Assembly (NCBI GenBank): GCA_963556255.1
Contig: OY744613.1
Span: forward strand, 34,580,555 to 34,644,554
From: Allolobophora icterica
Taxonomy: Eukaryota; Annelida; Clitellata; Crassiclitellata; Lumbricidae
Length of the DNA: 64,000 bases
Direction: 5' to 3'
Shown here: positions 10,982 to 19,470 of the stretch, one piece after another
Layout: each line of letters opens with the position of its first letter
Numbering within the stretch: the first letter of the stretch is position 1
Position numbers and translations under genes: made by a program
The notes under the pieces: generated by a model
The model's input: the letters and a program-made list of their open reading frames with translations, nothing else
What the model was told of the DNA's origin: nothing
Database searches by the model: none

Positions 10982-11232
10982 TCAAATGAGCTTTACACTT
11001 GTTACACTGATACATTTTACAACACCAATATATTCCTCCATTCTTATTCTCCCGAACTTTAACATACTCAAATACATTTTAATACATACACTCTGATACA
11101 TTTTACAACGCCAGTTTATTTCTCCATTCTTATTCTCCCGAACTTTAACATACTCAAAATTTCTGTATATTACTGTTGAACGTCCTTTTGTTGAGACTCC
11201 AAATGTAACAGAATCTGTTTGTGTCGCCATAT
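10982..11232 (-). pseudogene. FLYWCH zinc-finger remnant inside element B
   Basis: An 82-codon minus-strand ORF reads KGRSTVIYRNFEYV, RENKNGEINWRCK and YQSVC, the first half of a FLYWCH finger (aromatic, W and Cys positions present, terminal His-x-His missing). FLYWCH fingers occur as N-terminal DNA-binding domains of animal MULE transposases. A tandem duplication of about 65 bp (11017-11080 and 11094-11158) repeats part of it out of frame. No transposase core remains. Confidence 0.6.
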
Positions 11233-11325
11233 CGTAATAAATAATATAATTTTATGTGATAAACTGTCCGCCATTTAGAATCTCTACTTGGCAGTTTTTG
11301 TTTTTAACCGATTCGGCAAAATATA

Positions 11326-11424
11326 TCGTGTTTATCTGTCGTGTGATTATCTGGCCATGTGTTTATCTGTCGTGTGCTTAAGTGTCGCGTGATTATCTGT
11401 CGTGTGTTTAAATGTCATGTAACC
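11326..11424 (-). repeat. 16-bp minisatellite, right arm of element B
   Basis: About six units in reverse complement (TGTTTATCTGTCGTGTG and similar), ending GTAACC next to the CAGGTCATT duplication. Confidence 0.85.
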
Positions 11425-12237
11425 CAGGTCATTTGAGGTCTTGGTATTTACGATCCCTTATAGCAACAACGAGGTATCACTTGTAATCATTTATCAGCCA
11501 ACTTCCCACTCTTTGGTTGACTTTCTGAGTTAATTTCAGTCATTTTTTGAATACCTATTAATGTAGATAGTCATTGCTTCTCAGCATTTCTTAATATTCT
11601 GCAAAGCTTTGAAATGAAACAACTCAATAGGCTACCTTCCACATGACAAATTACGCGTTCTGATTTACAATCGTTTAATTTTGTCATTGTTTCAATTAGA
11701 TATATTGCAGATCGTAATGCCATTTTTTCAGAGTTTGACTTCTCATTTTAAAGCGCCCCATTTTATATGACTATTTTTTTATACTACACTGGGCAAAAAT
11801 TTCAAACTTTTTGCTTCCTGAATTTGTTTGGGTGATTATGATAGAGAGTTTATTGCTGAACGCAAAATATATGTCCAATTCATTAATATATTCAGCAACA
11901 TGTTGCTCTTCATGGTTTTGCATGCTTGAAGCATGTTGTCAACCAGTTGAACGTACATTGGTGCTACTTGGTTGCCAAGAAAGTTATTATTGAATGTATT
12001 CCATGCGATTTTCTCTAACGCTACCAGAAGATCTTTGAACCGCTTGTCATCGATGATTTGATTTGTCTGATTGGTGAACTAGCAAAGTTAATCATTGCGT
12101 CGGTACTTGACATTTCGAAGCTGTATTCCCGAAAAAGGAACCCTAACCCTGACGAAATTAAATTATCGAGACAGTCCATCATGGTCAATTGGTCATCGTT
12201 GCAAATTGAGCGCCACTTTTGAAAAGTAGATCTTGAC

Positions 12238-12363
12238 ATATCTGGACTATGCAGACGATGTTGGTTTGTTGGCAAAAATGTTAAATTAGCCCCTAATAGC
12301 ACTAAAGGGTTCATATTTGGAGGCGACTAAGACCATCGGTATGAAACTGAACTGAGGAAAATA
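12238..12363 (+). mobile_element. LINE reverse-transcriptase fragment with YADD box
   Basis: Codons read LDYADDVGLLAKM, then after one stop LEATKTIGMKLN. This is the catalytic YADD motif and the helix that follows it in non-LTR reverse transcriptases. In-frame stops make it a relic. It sits in the spacer of the inverted duplication. Confidence 0.6.
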
Positions 12364-12794
12364 AAAGATCAAATTTTCTTGGCAGCTGCATAGCACAAAA
12401 CTAAGTTTAACTGGTTGACAGCATGCAAAATCATGAACACCAACATGTTGCTGGACATATTAATGAATTGGACATACTTATTTTGTTTTCAGTTAGAACC
12501 TTTTTATCATAATCATCGAAACAAAATTCAGGAAGGAAAACTCTTGAAATTGTTGTCCAGTGTAGGCCTAGTATAACTAGTCATATAATTTGGAGCGCTT
12601 TTAAATGAGAAGTCAAACTCTGAGAAAAATGGCATTAAGATCTATCATATTATTATTATATCATCGTTTATTCAAGCAAGTTCCCATTGACAGACCGCAG
12701 TGAAGTACAGGCCACATGAGTACCTTTATCTAATAGCCGTTCTTTTAAACGTCTTACGAGCCAGAATGTTCCTGTCTAGGCCTAATTACCAGTG

Positions 12795-13040
12795 GGGTTT
12801 TTTCAGCCGGAACGCACCGGGACGGTGTTCCGGCACCTTTTTCAGCTACTAAAAGTTATTTATTTATTTTAATAATAAAAACAATAATTTAGCTATTTTA
12901 ATTTAATTTCAGTGTTGTGAACTGTTTTCAGTGTCTATTGAGACCACACCCAGCCCACAGTCCCGTTTTTCTAGGGAGTTTAGCCCTTCCATAATTGTTC
13001 AGTTCCGGAACCTTTATCTAGAACAAAGCACTACTAATAA
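12795..13040 (+). repeat. Dispersed repeat, copy 1 (second at 31125-31345)
   Basis: About 230 bp shared with 31125-31345 at high identity. It begins TTCAGCCGGAACG, runs through TTCCGGCACCTTTTTTCAGC and ends near TTGTTCAGTTCCG. No coding signal; element class not recognised. Confidence 0.75.
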
Positions 13041-13124
13041 CTGCTTTTATACGTCATCTGGGCCAGATAGTTCCTATAATTATCTTTAATAGGAAAGGCA
13101 AATGGGGGCGGTCTGGGTCTCAAT

Positions 13125-13400
13125 TGTGCCTCGTGTGCCCCCTCTCAGTGCATGGCGGTCGCAAAGCATGCTGCCTGTTAGATATAGTAGCCCTATACAG
13201 ATTTTCGTCTGCTACTACAGCCATAATGTTAACCCAGAGGGCGTCAACTGGGAGAAACCCGACCCGCACCACCCGATCAAGGTACTGTTCCAGTCTACCA
13301 TGCTCGACGAACGCAACAGTTCCCACCATGCCGGAGACGTGTACATTAATCTGGCTACCACGGTGGTACGCGTCACCGCATACAGGACTCTTTTCTGCTA
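13125..13400 (-). mobile_element. LINE reverse-transcriptase thumb fragment
   Basis: On the minus strand one frame reads VVARLMYTSPAWWEL. After a frameshift another reads HGRLEQYLDRVVRVGFLP and then VVADENLYRATISNRQHAL. This is the YASPAWWGF ... RLEAFLRR ... ADxxLF ... NxxH sequence typical after the reverse-transcriptase core of Jockey/CR1-like elements. Confidence 0.6.
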
Positions 13401-13718
13401 GATATAATTAAAATAATGACAGAATTAAGCTATTGTTGATCAGAACGAATTATTAAGACATTCAGGGTATGATTTTGTCATGTGGAAGGTATCGAGCTGT
13501 TTCATATTAAACCTTTCCAGCATATTAAGAAATACTCAGAAGCAATGACCATCTATATTAATAGGTATTCAATAAATGACTGAAATTCACTCAGAAAGTC
13601 AGTCAAAGAGTGAGAGAGTCGCTAATAGAAGCAATACCTCTTTGTTGCCATAACTTCCATAAGGGACAGGAAATACCAGGACTTTAAATGACTTGGGTAT
13701 TGGAATAGGTAGAAAACG

Positions 13719-14263
13719 CTGTGGAATGAGCCTCAGGCACGTATTGAAGACGTCTCAGTACGAAGTGAACTGGTGGACGTCTACATCTACCACAGTCATA
13801 CAGCATTGTCAGCGACTCAGCGATTCGGAGATTAAACATATTCATCAGAATGGCCCGGTTGGTTATAATATCTGTGGACAAAAGCAAACGGCGTTTAAGT
13901 ATTGAGCTTAACAACAAGCTGGAACTGCCTGGGGTTGAATATCTGGAAATAATTTTTCTAGTCATGGCCCCATGGGTTATAAACGCTTATTTAATCGTTA
14001 CTTGAAAACATTCTCTTTCGTTTCGGATTGGCTAGGTACTCTTCTGTCTTGAAGTGACTCCAAGTAGGTCTAAATGTTCTATAAAAACAAGAATAAAGAA
14101 TAAATCATTTATTAATTTAGCGATAAATACTACTAAAATTGTTGGCCCTCCATTATCATTATCATAATCATCAGCGTAATCGTCGTCATCAGTATTATTA
14201 TGATTACAAACATTTGTAATGCGCGCCAAGTCACACAGAAATGTGAATCTGAGGCACAACTAG
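13719..14263. other. Nothing recognised
   Basis: Overlapping ORFs of 70-93 codons at 13684-13965 on both strands have no family motif. A small ATCATC-rich patch lies near 14160-14200. Confidence 0.4.
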
Positions 14264-15584
14264 CAGTGTTGGATAGTTAATATTCAAAAGTAACTGGCTA
14301 CTTTGACTACTTACTGGAAAGGAAAAGTAACTATAGTACCTACAAATAATTACTTTAGAAAAATGTAACCAGTAACTGATTACTGTTATTCTGAAAAAGT
14401 AACTAAGTACTTTTAGTTACTTTAAGTGGGAATGCTAACTTGAATTTTCAACTCTCTCCATGATGAAATCAGACATTGAAATTGATGAATTAAAGGAAAG
14501 AGTTCACAGACAAGAGAACAAACAGAAAAATGTCCGAGTCACCTTCAAATCCGTTTTTATTACAACACACAAACTGCAGATTAACAGTGACAGAAAACAA
14601 CAGTTATCAGTTTAGTGTTATAAAAGGATGTCCCTAAGGGACAAGTCCCGCTAAAATGGGACACCCTGATAGTTCACAGGCTGAGACGGACAGTATAGAT
14701 ACATATCTGGTTGAAAATTTACAAATCTTAACTAACAGTGAGCCAAAATTTAAACACAAAATAAAGCAAGCATTGAGAGTAGACATATTCATATCCAAGG
14801 TATAGCTATTTTACTACCTTAAAACCTTAAGTGATTAATCAGTTAATGAATGGTAGTAATAATTAACAAATTATAAAACAGATAACATCAATGAACCCTA
14901 GTATATTATATGTCGACAATAAATGAGGTGATGTTGCTTATAATATATGACCTTAGCAGTGTTTTAAATCGGCTGATAGGTCGAATTGAGGTTAGTACAG
15001 CAGGTAGGGAGTTCCATATTCTGGGGCCCCGGCATTTGATGGAGAACCTTTTTACATTGATACGGGCAAACTCAGGGCGGTAATTCAGGGCGGTACGCGT
15101 CTGGTGGTGGTGGATGGTAACGCCCCTCCCGAAGTAAGAAACAAAAGACAAAGGCAGCAAATTATTATGATAACGGTACATGAAAAGACTAATCTGGAAT
15201 ATATTTATTTGGTTTATGGTCAGAATTTGTTTATCAATGAATATTTGCTTAGTGCTTGCTCTCCAATGAGTGTTAAATACCATTCGTATGGCAGTTTTCT
15301 GGAGTTTACTTAAAGCACGTAAACCAAAGAATTTGCAGGTTGATGACAAAACTCCTTTAGTAATATTTAGAACGCTATAATCGAACTAGACGACGCTAAC
15401 GTAGGCTGATTTAAAATAATGCACAGTAACTAAATTTGTTACATAACCGTTACCTCATGAAGTAGGTAATCAGTTACCGCTGTGAGTTACTGTTGATAAA
15501 AAGTAACGTTACCCAAAAAGTTATCGGAAAATAGTAACTAGTTACAGTAACGCGTTACGGGTATCGTGGTAACGCAGAACCCTG
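14264..15584. mobile_element. Probable hAT-like element with GTAACT-rich ends, carrying a LINE
   Basis: The left end starts CAGTGTTGG and continues with iterated AAAGTAACT/AGTTACTTT. The right end (15415-15584) has the same motifs inverted and, read inward, starts CAGGGTTCTGCGTTAC. CAG termini suggest hAT. The 8-bp flanks ACAACTAG and GCGGTTAG agree only in part, so the boundary is uncertain. A LINE 3' end (14906-15349) lies inside. Confidence 0.45.
14906..15349 (-). mobile_element. LINE ORF2 C-terminus (147-codon open stretch)
   Basis: The minus-strand ORF reads LQKTAIRMVFNTHWRASTKQ, FMYRYHNNLLPLSFVSYFGR, HHHQTRTALNYRPEF and RGPRIWNSLPAVL, then FKTLLRSYI to a stop. This is the standard post-RT domain of CR1/Jockey-type non-LTR retrotransposons. 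It is 5'-truncated. The roughly 200 bp toward 14700 are its AT-rich 3' flank. Confidence 0.85.
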
Positions 15585-15890
15585 GCGGTTAGACATTCAG
15601 ATATTTGAAAGTCAACAAGAAAAGGTAAGTTTTGAAATGTTTCTTGACAGAAGAAAAAGTCCGAGCTTCGGATAAACATTGGTAGCATGTTCCATTCTTT
15701 GGAGGCAGCACGAGAGAATGCACGAGAGCCCATAACAGCATCACTGTGCCGACTGTTAAAACTACCAATGTCATGCTAGCAACTATCCATGAAGTTTTCT
15801 ATAAATCTAGTGACATATGACTTTTGATTAACTAAACAGCACAAGAAATACAAATGCAACTTAATCATTTTGTGGTTATCATTAAGGTAT
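15585..15890 (-). mobile_element. LINE ORF2 C-terminus fragment of a second family
   Basis: On the minus strand the sequence reads NHKMIKLHLYFLCCLVNQKS, then MGSRAFSRAASKEWNMLPMF and KKHFKTYLF with frame changes. This matches the GxRAFSxAAPxxWNxLP signature of LINE termini. It abuts the hAT-like element on one side and element C on the other. Confidence 0.65.
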
Positions 15891-15898
15891 AAATTATC

Positions 15899-16747
15899 GG
15901 TAGCACGACACTTAATACCATGACACTTAATACCATGACACTTAATACCGGACTATTCGTACCGACGACACTTAGTCCCATAGACAATTAATACCGACGA
16001 CACTTAGTCCCATATACAATTAATACCGACGACACTTAGTCCCATAGACAATTATTCCCAGGACAATGCCAACGGAACCACGGCTTGGCGTTGTAGGAAA
16101 TCGGCGCAGTTTCACTGCAAAGCTCGTTTGATAACACGAGGTCCTCATATAATCAACATTAGAAATGAGCAGCACACCCACCAGGGTAACGGATCAACGG
16201 CACTAGCACGTGCGTACGTTGCTCACCTGCTTTGCATTTGTCCCTCCAACTGAAGTTTTGGAAGCACTCGAACTTCTTGCCGAAAGTATGGTACATCACG
16301 AACAAATTAACGAACTGTTTAGCTTCTTTGAACAAGCAGAAGTCTTTACTACTACAAGCTGCGACCGGTGTCGTTCATCCTCCCAAAAAATGTATTCAAT
16401 GCTGCAAAAGCGAGTGGAAGAAGCGGTTGCGGCATACGGTAAAACCGAAATCCTTGTTTACCTTCGGGCTATGTCTCACCTTCTCACTCGTGACGTTCAC
16501 AAGGAACTCGATATGGAACATGGAATATTGCTGTGTTATTGGTTTTACTGATTTTTACTTAACTGTTTCTTATCTGGTTCTGATACAGTTTAGTTCGGAC
16601 CTTGGATTAAATGTCATAGGGATTAACTGTCATAGGGATTAAGTGTCATAGGGACTAAGTGTCATAGGGACTAAGTGTCATAGGTATTATATGACCGGTA
16701 TTAACTGTCATGGTATTAAGTGTCACGGTATTAAATGTCACCAAACC
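15899..16747. mobile_element. Foldback element C, MULE-like
   Basis: An 849-bp element. Left terminus GGTAGCAC-GACACTTAATACC; right terminus read inward GGTTTGGT-GACATTTAATACC. Arms at 15899-16065 and 16608-16747 are 15-16 bp units of the type GACACTTAGTCCCATA and GACACTTAATACCAT, inverted to each other. Flanks AAATTATC (15891-15898) and ATATTATC (16748-16755) agree at 7 of 8 bases, an imperfect target duplication. The interior encodes a fragment resembling a MULE transposase C-terminus. Same GGT-N5-GACA architecture as element B. Confidence 0.85.
16210..16551 (+). pseudogene. Transposase-like fragment in element C
   Basis: A 113-codon ORF begins near CFAFVPPTEVLEALELLAES and continues INELFSFFEQ. 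This resembles the segment 'AFVPxxDVxxAFxxL ... LLDYFE' found C-terminal to the catalytic domain of FLYWCH-type MULE transposases. The following codons (MYSMLQKRVEEAVAAYGK) are not recognised and may be a deletion fusion. No catalytic residues remain. The family call is inference, helped by the surrounding foldback element. Confidence 0.4.
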
Positions 16748-16755
16748 ATATTATC

Positions 16756-17730
16756 TGTAGAAACCAAATTTAAACCAAAGAAAAATGAATACGCACATTT
16801 CAAGCCTAAGAGGAAAAAAGTCTTTCTCTGCCATTCCATTCATAAAAGAAAAGAAAGAAAAGACATAACATTCTAAACATTTCAATCTTCAAATGCTTCA
16901 AATTAAGTCTGACCTGTATGCAAGACGAATCGAATGAACCGAATGAGAAATCAGTTCTTGGAGAATCTTCATCTGCTGCTTCTGCCTGAGTGACTGTCAA
17001 TCACCATCTGCCTTTGCCTCAGCCTTATAATCTGTCTCAGCGTCTACCTCTACATCGACAGCTGACAGCCATCGATGTCATGTGTACTGAATGACCCTTG
17101 GGCGTCGGTCGCACCCCCGCACCCACGGTTTCCTCTCGGTGCAACAACAGCATACGAATACCTGGCATTATAGAGCGTGAAGTAGACTGAGCGAGATTTT
17201 CATAACCAAACACGTCAGGTATAGCGATTGGATCAAAGACTAATTTATAGTTTGTAGTTCATCTGACGTTCTTCGTTTGCCTTAGTGCATTCTTAAAACA
17301 AGAAGTAGCATAAATTGCGTAATGGTTTTATTTCCGCCTGAGTTGAATTCGGAGCACTCGGTGACCTAAGTGACAATTCACATTTAAGGATAGCAATGAC
17401 GTACTGCTAAAAGCAATCAATGTAGGCCTACATGTACGTATGCATATACTCTGCATGTGCTTATGTATGTTTGCATGCATGTTGGGTGCCCCACAGCAAA
17501 ACGGTAAACAAATTAAATTTATTCTAAGAAGACAACGCACCCTGATTTTATTAGATGTGCTACCTGTATTATTCTTTAGCAATTTCAGCTTCCTACTTCA
17601 ACTGGTTCAACTGGTAAAAATGTTTGGTTCCAAACATTTTACCATATAGATCTATATTTCTAACAGCAAACATTTAATGTAATCCATATAAATCTTCAAC
17701 CTAGAAAGTTAATAAATTACAAATGAAACA
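16756..17730. other. Nothing recognised
   Basis: AT-rich sequence with short overlapping ORFs and no family motifs. A CATGTGC/ATGCATG-rich patch near 17440-17480 is low complexity. Confidence 0.45.
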
Positions 17731-17907
17731 TAGAACCTAATTGAGGTCTTTTCTTATTTATCTACTACATGTATTTGTCATGGTTGATAGCATTCTCTCT
17801 AAACACGTCATCCGTTGTTCTGTTTTCATACAATCCTAGACAATAACAGATGCAGTCAGTTTTTGGAAACGGCGTCAACGAAACACTTCTTTTTCGTTTC
17901 AGTAGAG
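17731..17907 (+). repeat. About 175-bp direct repeat, copy 1
   Basis: Shares about 90 percent identity by eye with 19155-19327, including AACACGTCATCCGTTGTTCT and TTTTTGGAAACGGCGTCAAC. Both copies end in a small hairpin-like AACGAAACACTTCTTTTTCG. No terminal inverted repeats or coding function seen. Confidence 0.85.
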
Positions 17908-18040
17908 GAACTGACTTCCTCTTTTCCTCGACTATTTGTAATGAAATTGTTCTCTTCTTCATCGCTAGCAATCATCCTGTTAAGTCCTCAAGCAGTTTCA
18001 GCCCACGTGCAACAGAATCATTTACGACGCGCAACTACTT

Positions 18041-18090
18041 GAATGATGACCACCAACGAGACCACTCTTTCTCGTTGGTGGTCATCATTC
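18041..18090. repeat. Perfect 21-bp inverted repeat, 8-nt loop
   Basis: Arms 18041-18061 and 18070-18090 are exact reverse complements (GAATGATGACCACCAACGAG plus A). Confidence 0.95.
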
Positions 18091-18195
18091 TCGTGTGTTT
18101 CATGGATACATTCCATGTATCCGGTGGCAGAAGACGAAAATTTGCAGAAGTCCTACTCTTTCTTGTGAAGTTGGCCGGGCTTACACCTTACTTGA

Positions 18196-18500
18196 GGATG
18201 GTCAACTCAGTTCTCACAGTCCGTTCTTCTGGCTCGGCGGCTATACGAGCCACAATCTTCTTTTTCTCTGCGGCAGAAACTTGGCCAGAAAATAGGACCA
18301 GACCCACAAACTCATCAGGCAGGTATCACAAATGGTGTTCCAGAACTTTTCCTTGCAGCATTTCTAATCTCAGGATCGACGGATTGGTATTTTCCAATAT
18401 TAGTCCAAGGTATATGGCATCCTCCCGGTGCTTAGGCTGCAAGTGGAGCATGTGTCCTTGCCTCGGAATAGATAGAGAGAGAGCACCAAAGTGTTTAAAC
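18196..18500 (-). pseudogene. Possible broken exon of unknown gene
   Basis: One minus-strand frame is open for about 100 codons apart from a single TGA. It reads PRQGHMLHLQPKHREDAIYL and, after the stop, LPDEFVGLVLFSGQVSAAEK and RIAAEPEERTVRTELTILK. It then meets a good splice-donor match (CTCAA/GTAAGG). The amino-acid content looks protein-like rather than repeat-like, but I do not recognise the family. The plus-strand 218-codon ORF over the same DNA looks like its shadow. Confidence 0.3.
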
Positions 18501-18668
18501 CTTTAAAGCCGAGTTTCCTCATTCTTAATGAGACTGAACCAATTAAATGATGACGAAAGGAAGTATTTTAATGGCTTAATGGCTGTCATCTATCGAGCGT
18601 AGTGAACTAGTCCTGGAGCTTTCCAGTTAACCTTTGTTTGAGGACTTCCCAAGACTAGCATTGAGCTC

Positions 18669-19112
18669 ATGGTAATCATCTCTGATCTGCATATCCCTTT
18701 CATCAAGACCATTGAGAAAGCTCAGGGTCGATCCGAGAAATACATTGGTTTTTGCTTTTGGTTCCAGTCCTCGAAAGGCTTTCATATGTTAATCATTTGT
18801 CCTTACTTTTCCTTTTATAATATCATCAGGGCCTCAAGCTATGACTCCCACTTAACTAGACTCATCACATTACAGAAGCGTGTTGTTCGTATTATTTGTA
18901 GCATTTCCTTTAAGGAAAGTACTCGTTCATACTTTCTAAATCTCAGAATAGCCTACTGTCGTTGCCAAACATAAACAAGTTGCAGATTGAGCGATTCATG
19001 TTTAGATTCAAACATAAGCTATTGCCAAAAATGTTCGCCAGTAACTTCCATTGGAATTCGGAGTTGTATTGTTACTACACCAGATCTTGTAATAAGTTTC
19101 ACAAGGACACTA
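18669..19112 (+). mobile_element. LINE ORF2 C-terminal region, first part
   Basis: Codons read IKTIEKAQGRSEKYIG, YNIIRASSYDSHLTRLITLQ, KRVVRIICSISFKES and, after frameshifts, ERFMFRFKHKLLPKMF and YYTRSCNKFHKDT. This is the post-RT region of a CR1/Jockey-like element. The coding order is broken at 19113 by a palindrome and a 175-bp repeat and resumes at 19328. Confidence 0.75.
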
Positions 19113-19149
19113 AATAGTGTCCTTGTGAAACTTATTACAAGATCTGGTG
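19078..19149. repeat. Perfect 35-bp inverted repeat, 2-nt spacer, inside LINE coding sequence
   Basis: Arms 19078-19112 and 19115-19149 are exact reverse complements around AA (starting CACCAGATCTTGTAATAAG). The left arm encodes LINE residues TRSCNKFHKDT; the right arm is a fold-back copy with no coding role. Confidence 0.97.
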
Positions 19150-19154
19150 AACCT

Positions 19155-19327
19155 ATAACCTAATTGAGGTCTATTCTTACTTATCCACTATTTGCATGTG
19201 TTATGGTTGATAGCATTCTATCTAAACACGTCATCCGTTGTTCTGTTTTCATACAATCCTAGACAATGACAGATGCAGTCAGTTTTTGGAAACGGCGTCA
19301 ACGAAACACTTCTTTTTCGTTTCAGTA
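19155..19327 (+). repeat. About 175-bp direct repeat, copy 2
   Basis: Second copy of 17731-17907, lying between the palindrome at 19078-19149 and the resumed LINE frame at 19328. Confidence 0.85.
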
Positions 19328-19470
19328 GAAGACAGTTTTCAAATCCTTATCGTGGACCGTATGTATGGAATTCACGGCCGACTCTTTTGACTATACTCTG
19401 CCTACTCTAAATATTTGTAAACTAAAACAATATCTTCTTGACTTAGAATGCACCTAGAACTGTTCTTGTA
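19328..19470 (+). mobile_element. LINE ORF2 C-terminus, second part
   Basis: Reads RQFSNPYRGPYVWNSRPT, then LPTLNICKLKQYLLDLECT with a frameshift. This is the RGPxxWNSLP terminus expected after the segment ending at 19112. Confidence 0.7.

Larger units (their letters stand above)
10428..11424. mobile_element. Foldback element B, MULE-like, with perfect 9-bp target duplication
   Basis: A 997-bp element. Left terminus GGTGTGCC-GACATTTAAAC; right terminus read inward GGTTACAT-GACATTTAAAC. Arms consist of 16-bp units (GACAGATAAACACATG and GACAGATAATCACAGC alternating). The inverted homology continues to about 10745 and 11297 (CACGATATATTTT, CCGAATCGGTTAAAAAC). It is flanked by identical CAGGTCATT at 10419-10427 and 11425-11433. 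A 9-bp duplication plus GG/CC termini is typical of Mutator-like elements. The interior carries a FLYWCH-finger remnant. An empty paralogous site exists at about 13687-13695. Confidence 0.9.
11434..13718. repeat. Large interrupted inverted duplication
   Basis: Inner arms, about 11705-11990 and 12370-12650, are reverse complements with scattered differences (for example CAGAGTTTGACTTCTCATTT against AAATGAGAAGTCAAACTCTG). Outer arms, about 11434-11665 (continuing at 10400-10427 across element B) and 13465-13718, are also reverse complements. About 820 bp of unrelated repeat DNA (12650-13465) interrupts only the right side. Confidence 0.75.

Noticed and set aside
17850..18506. 218-codon plus-strand ORF
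   Set aside because: It spans a perfect palindrome and half of a 175-bp repeat and lacks family motifs; the opposite strand has the more protein-like frame.
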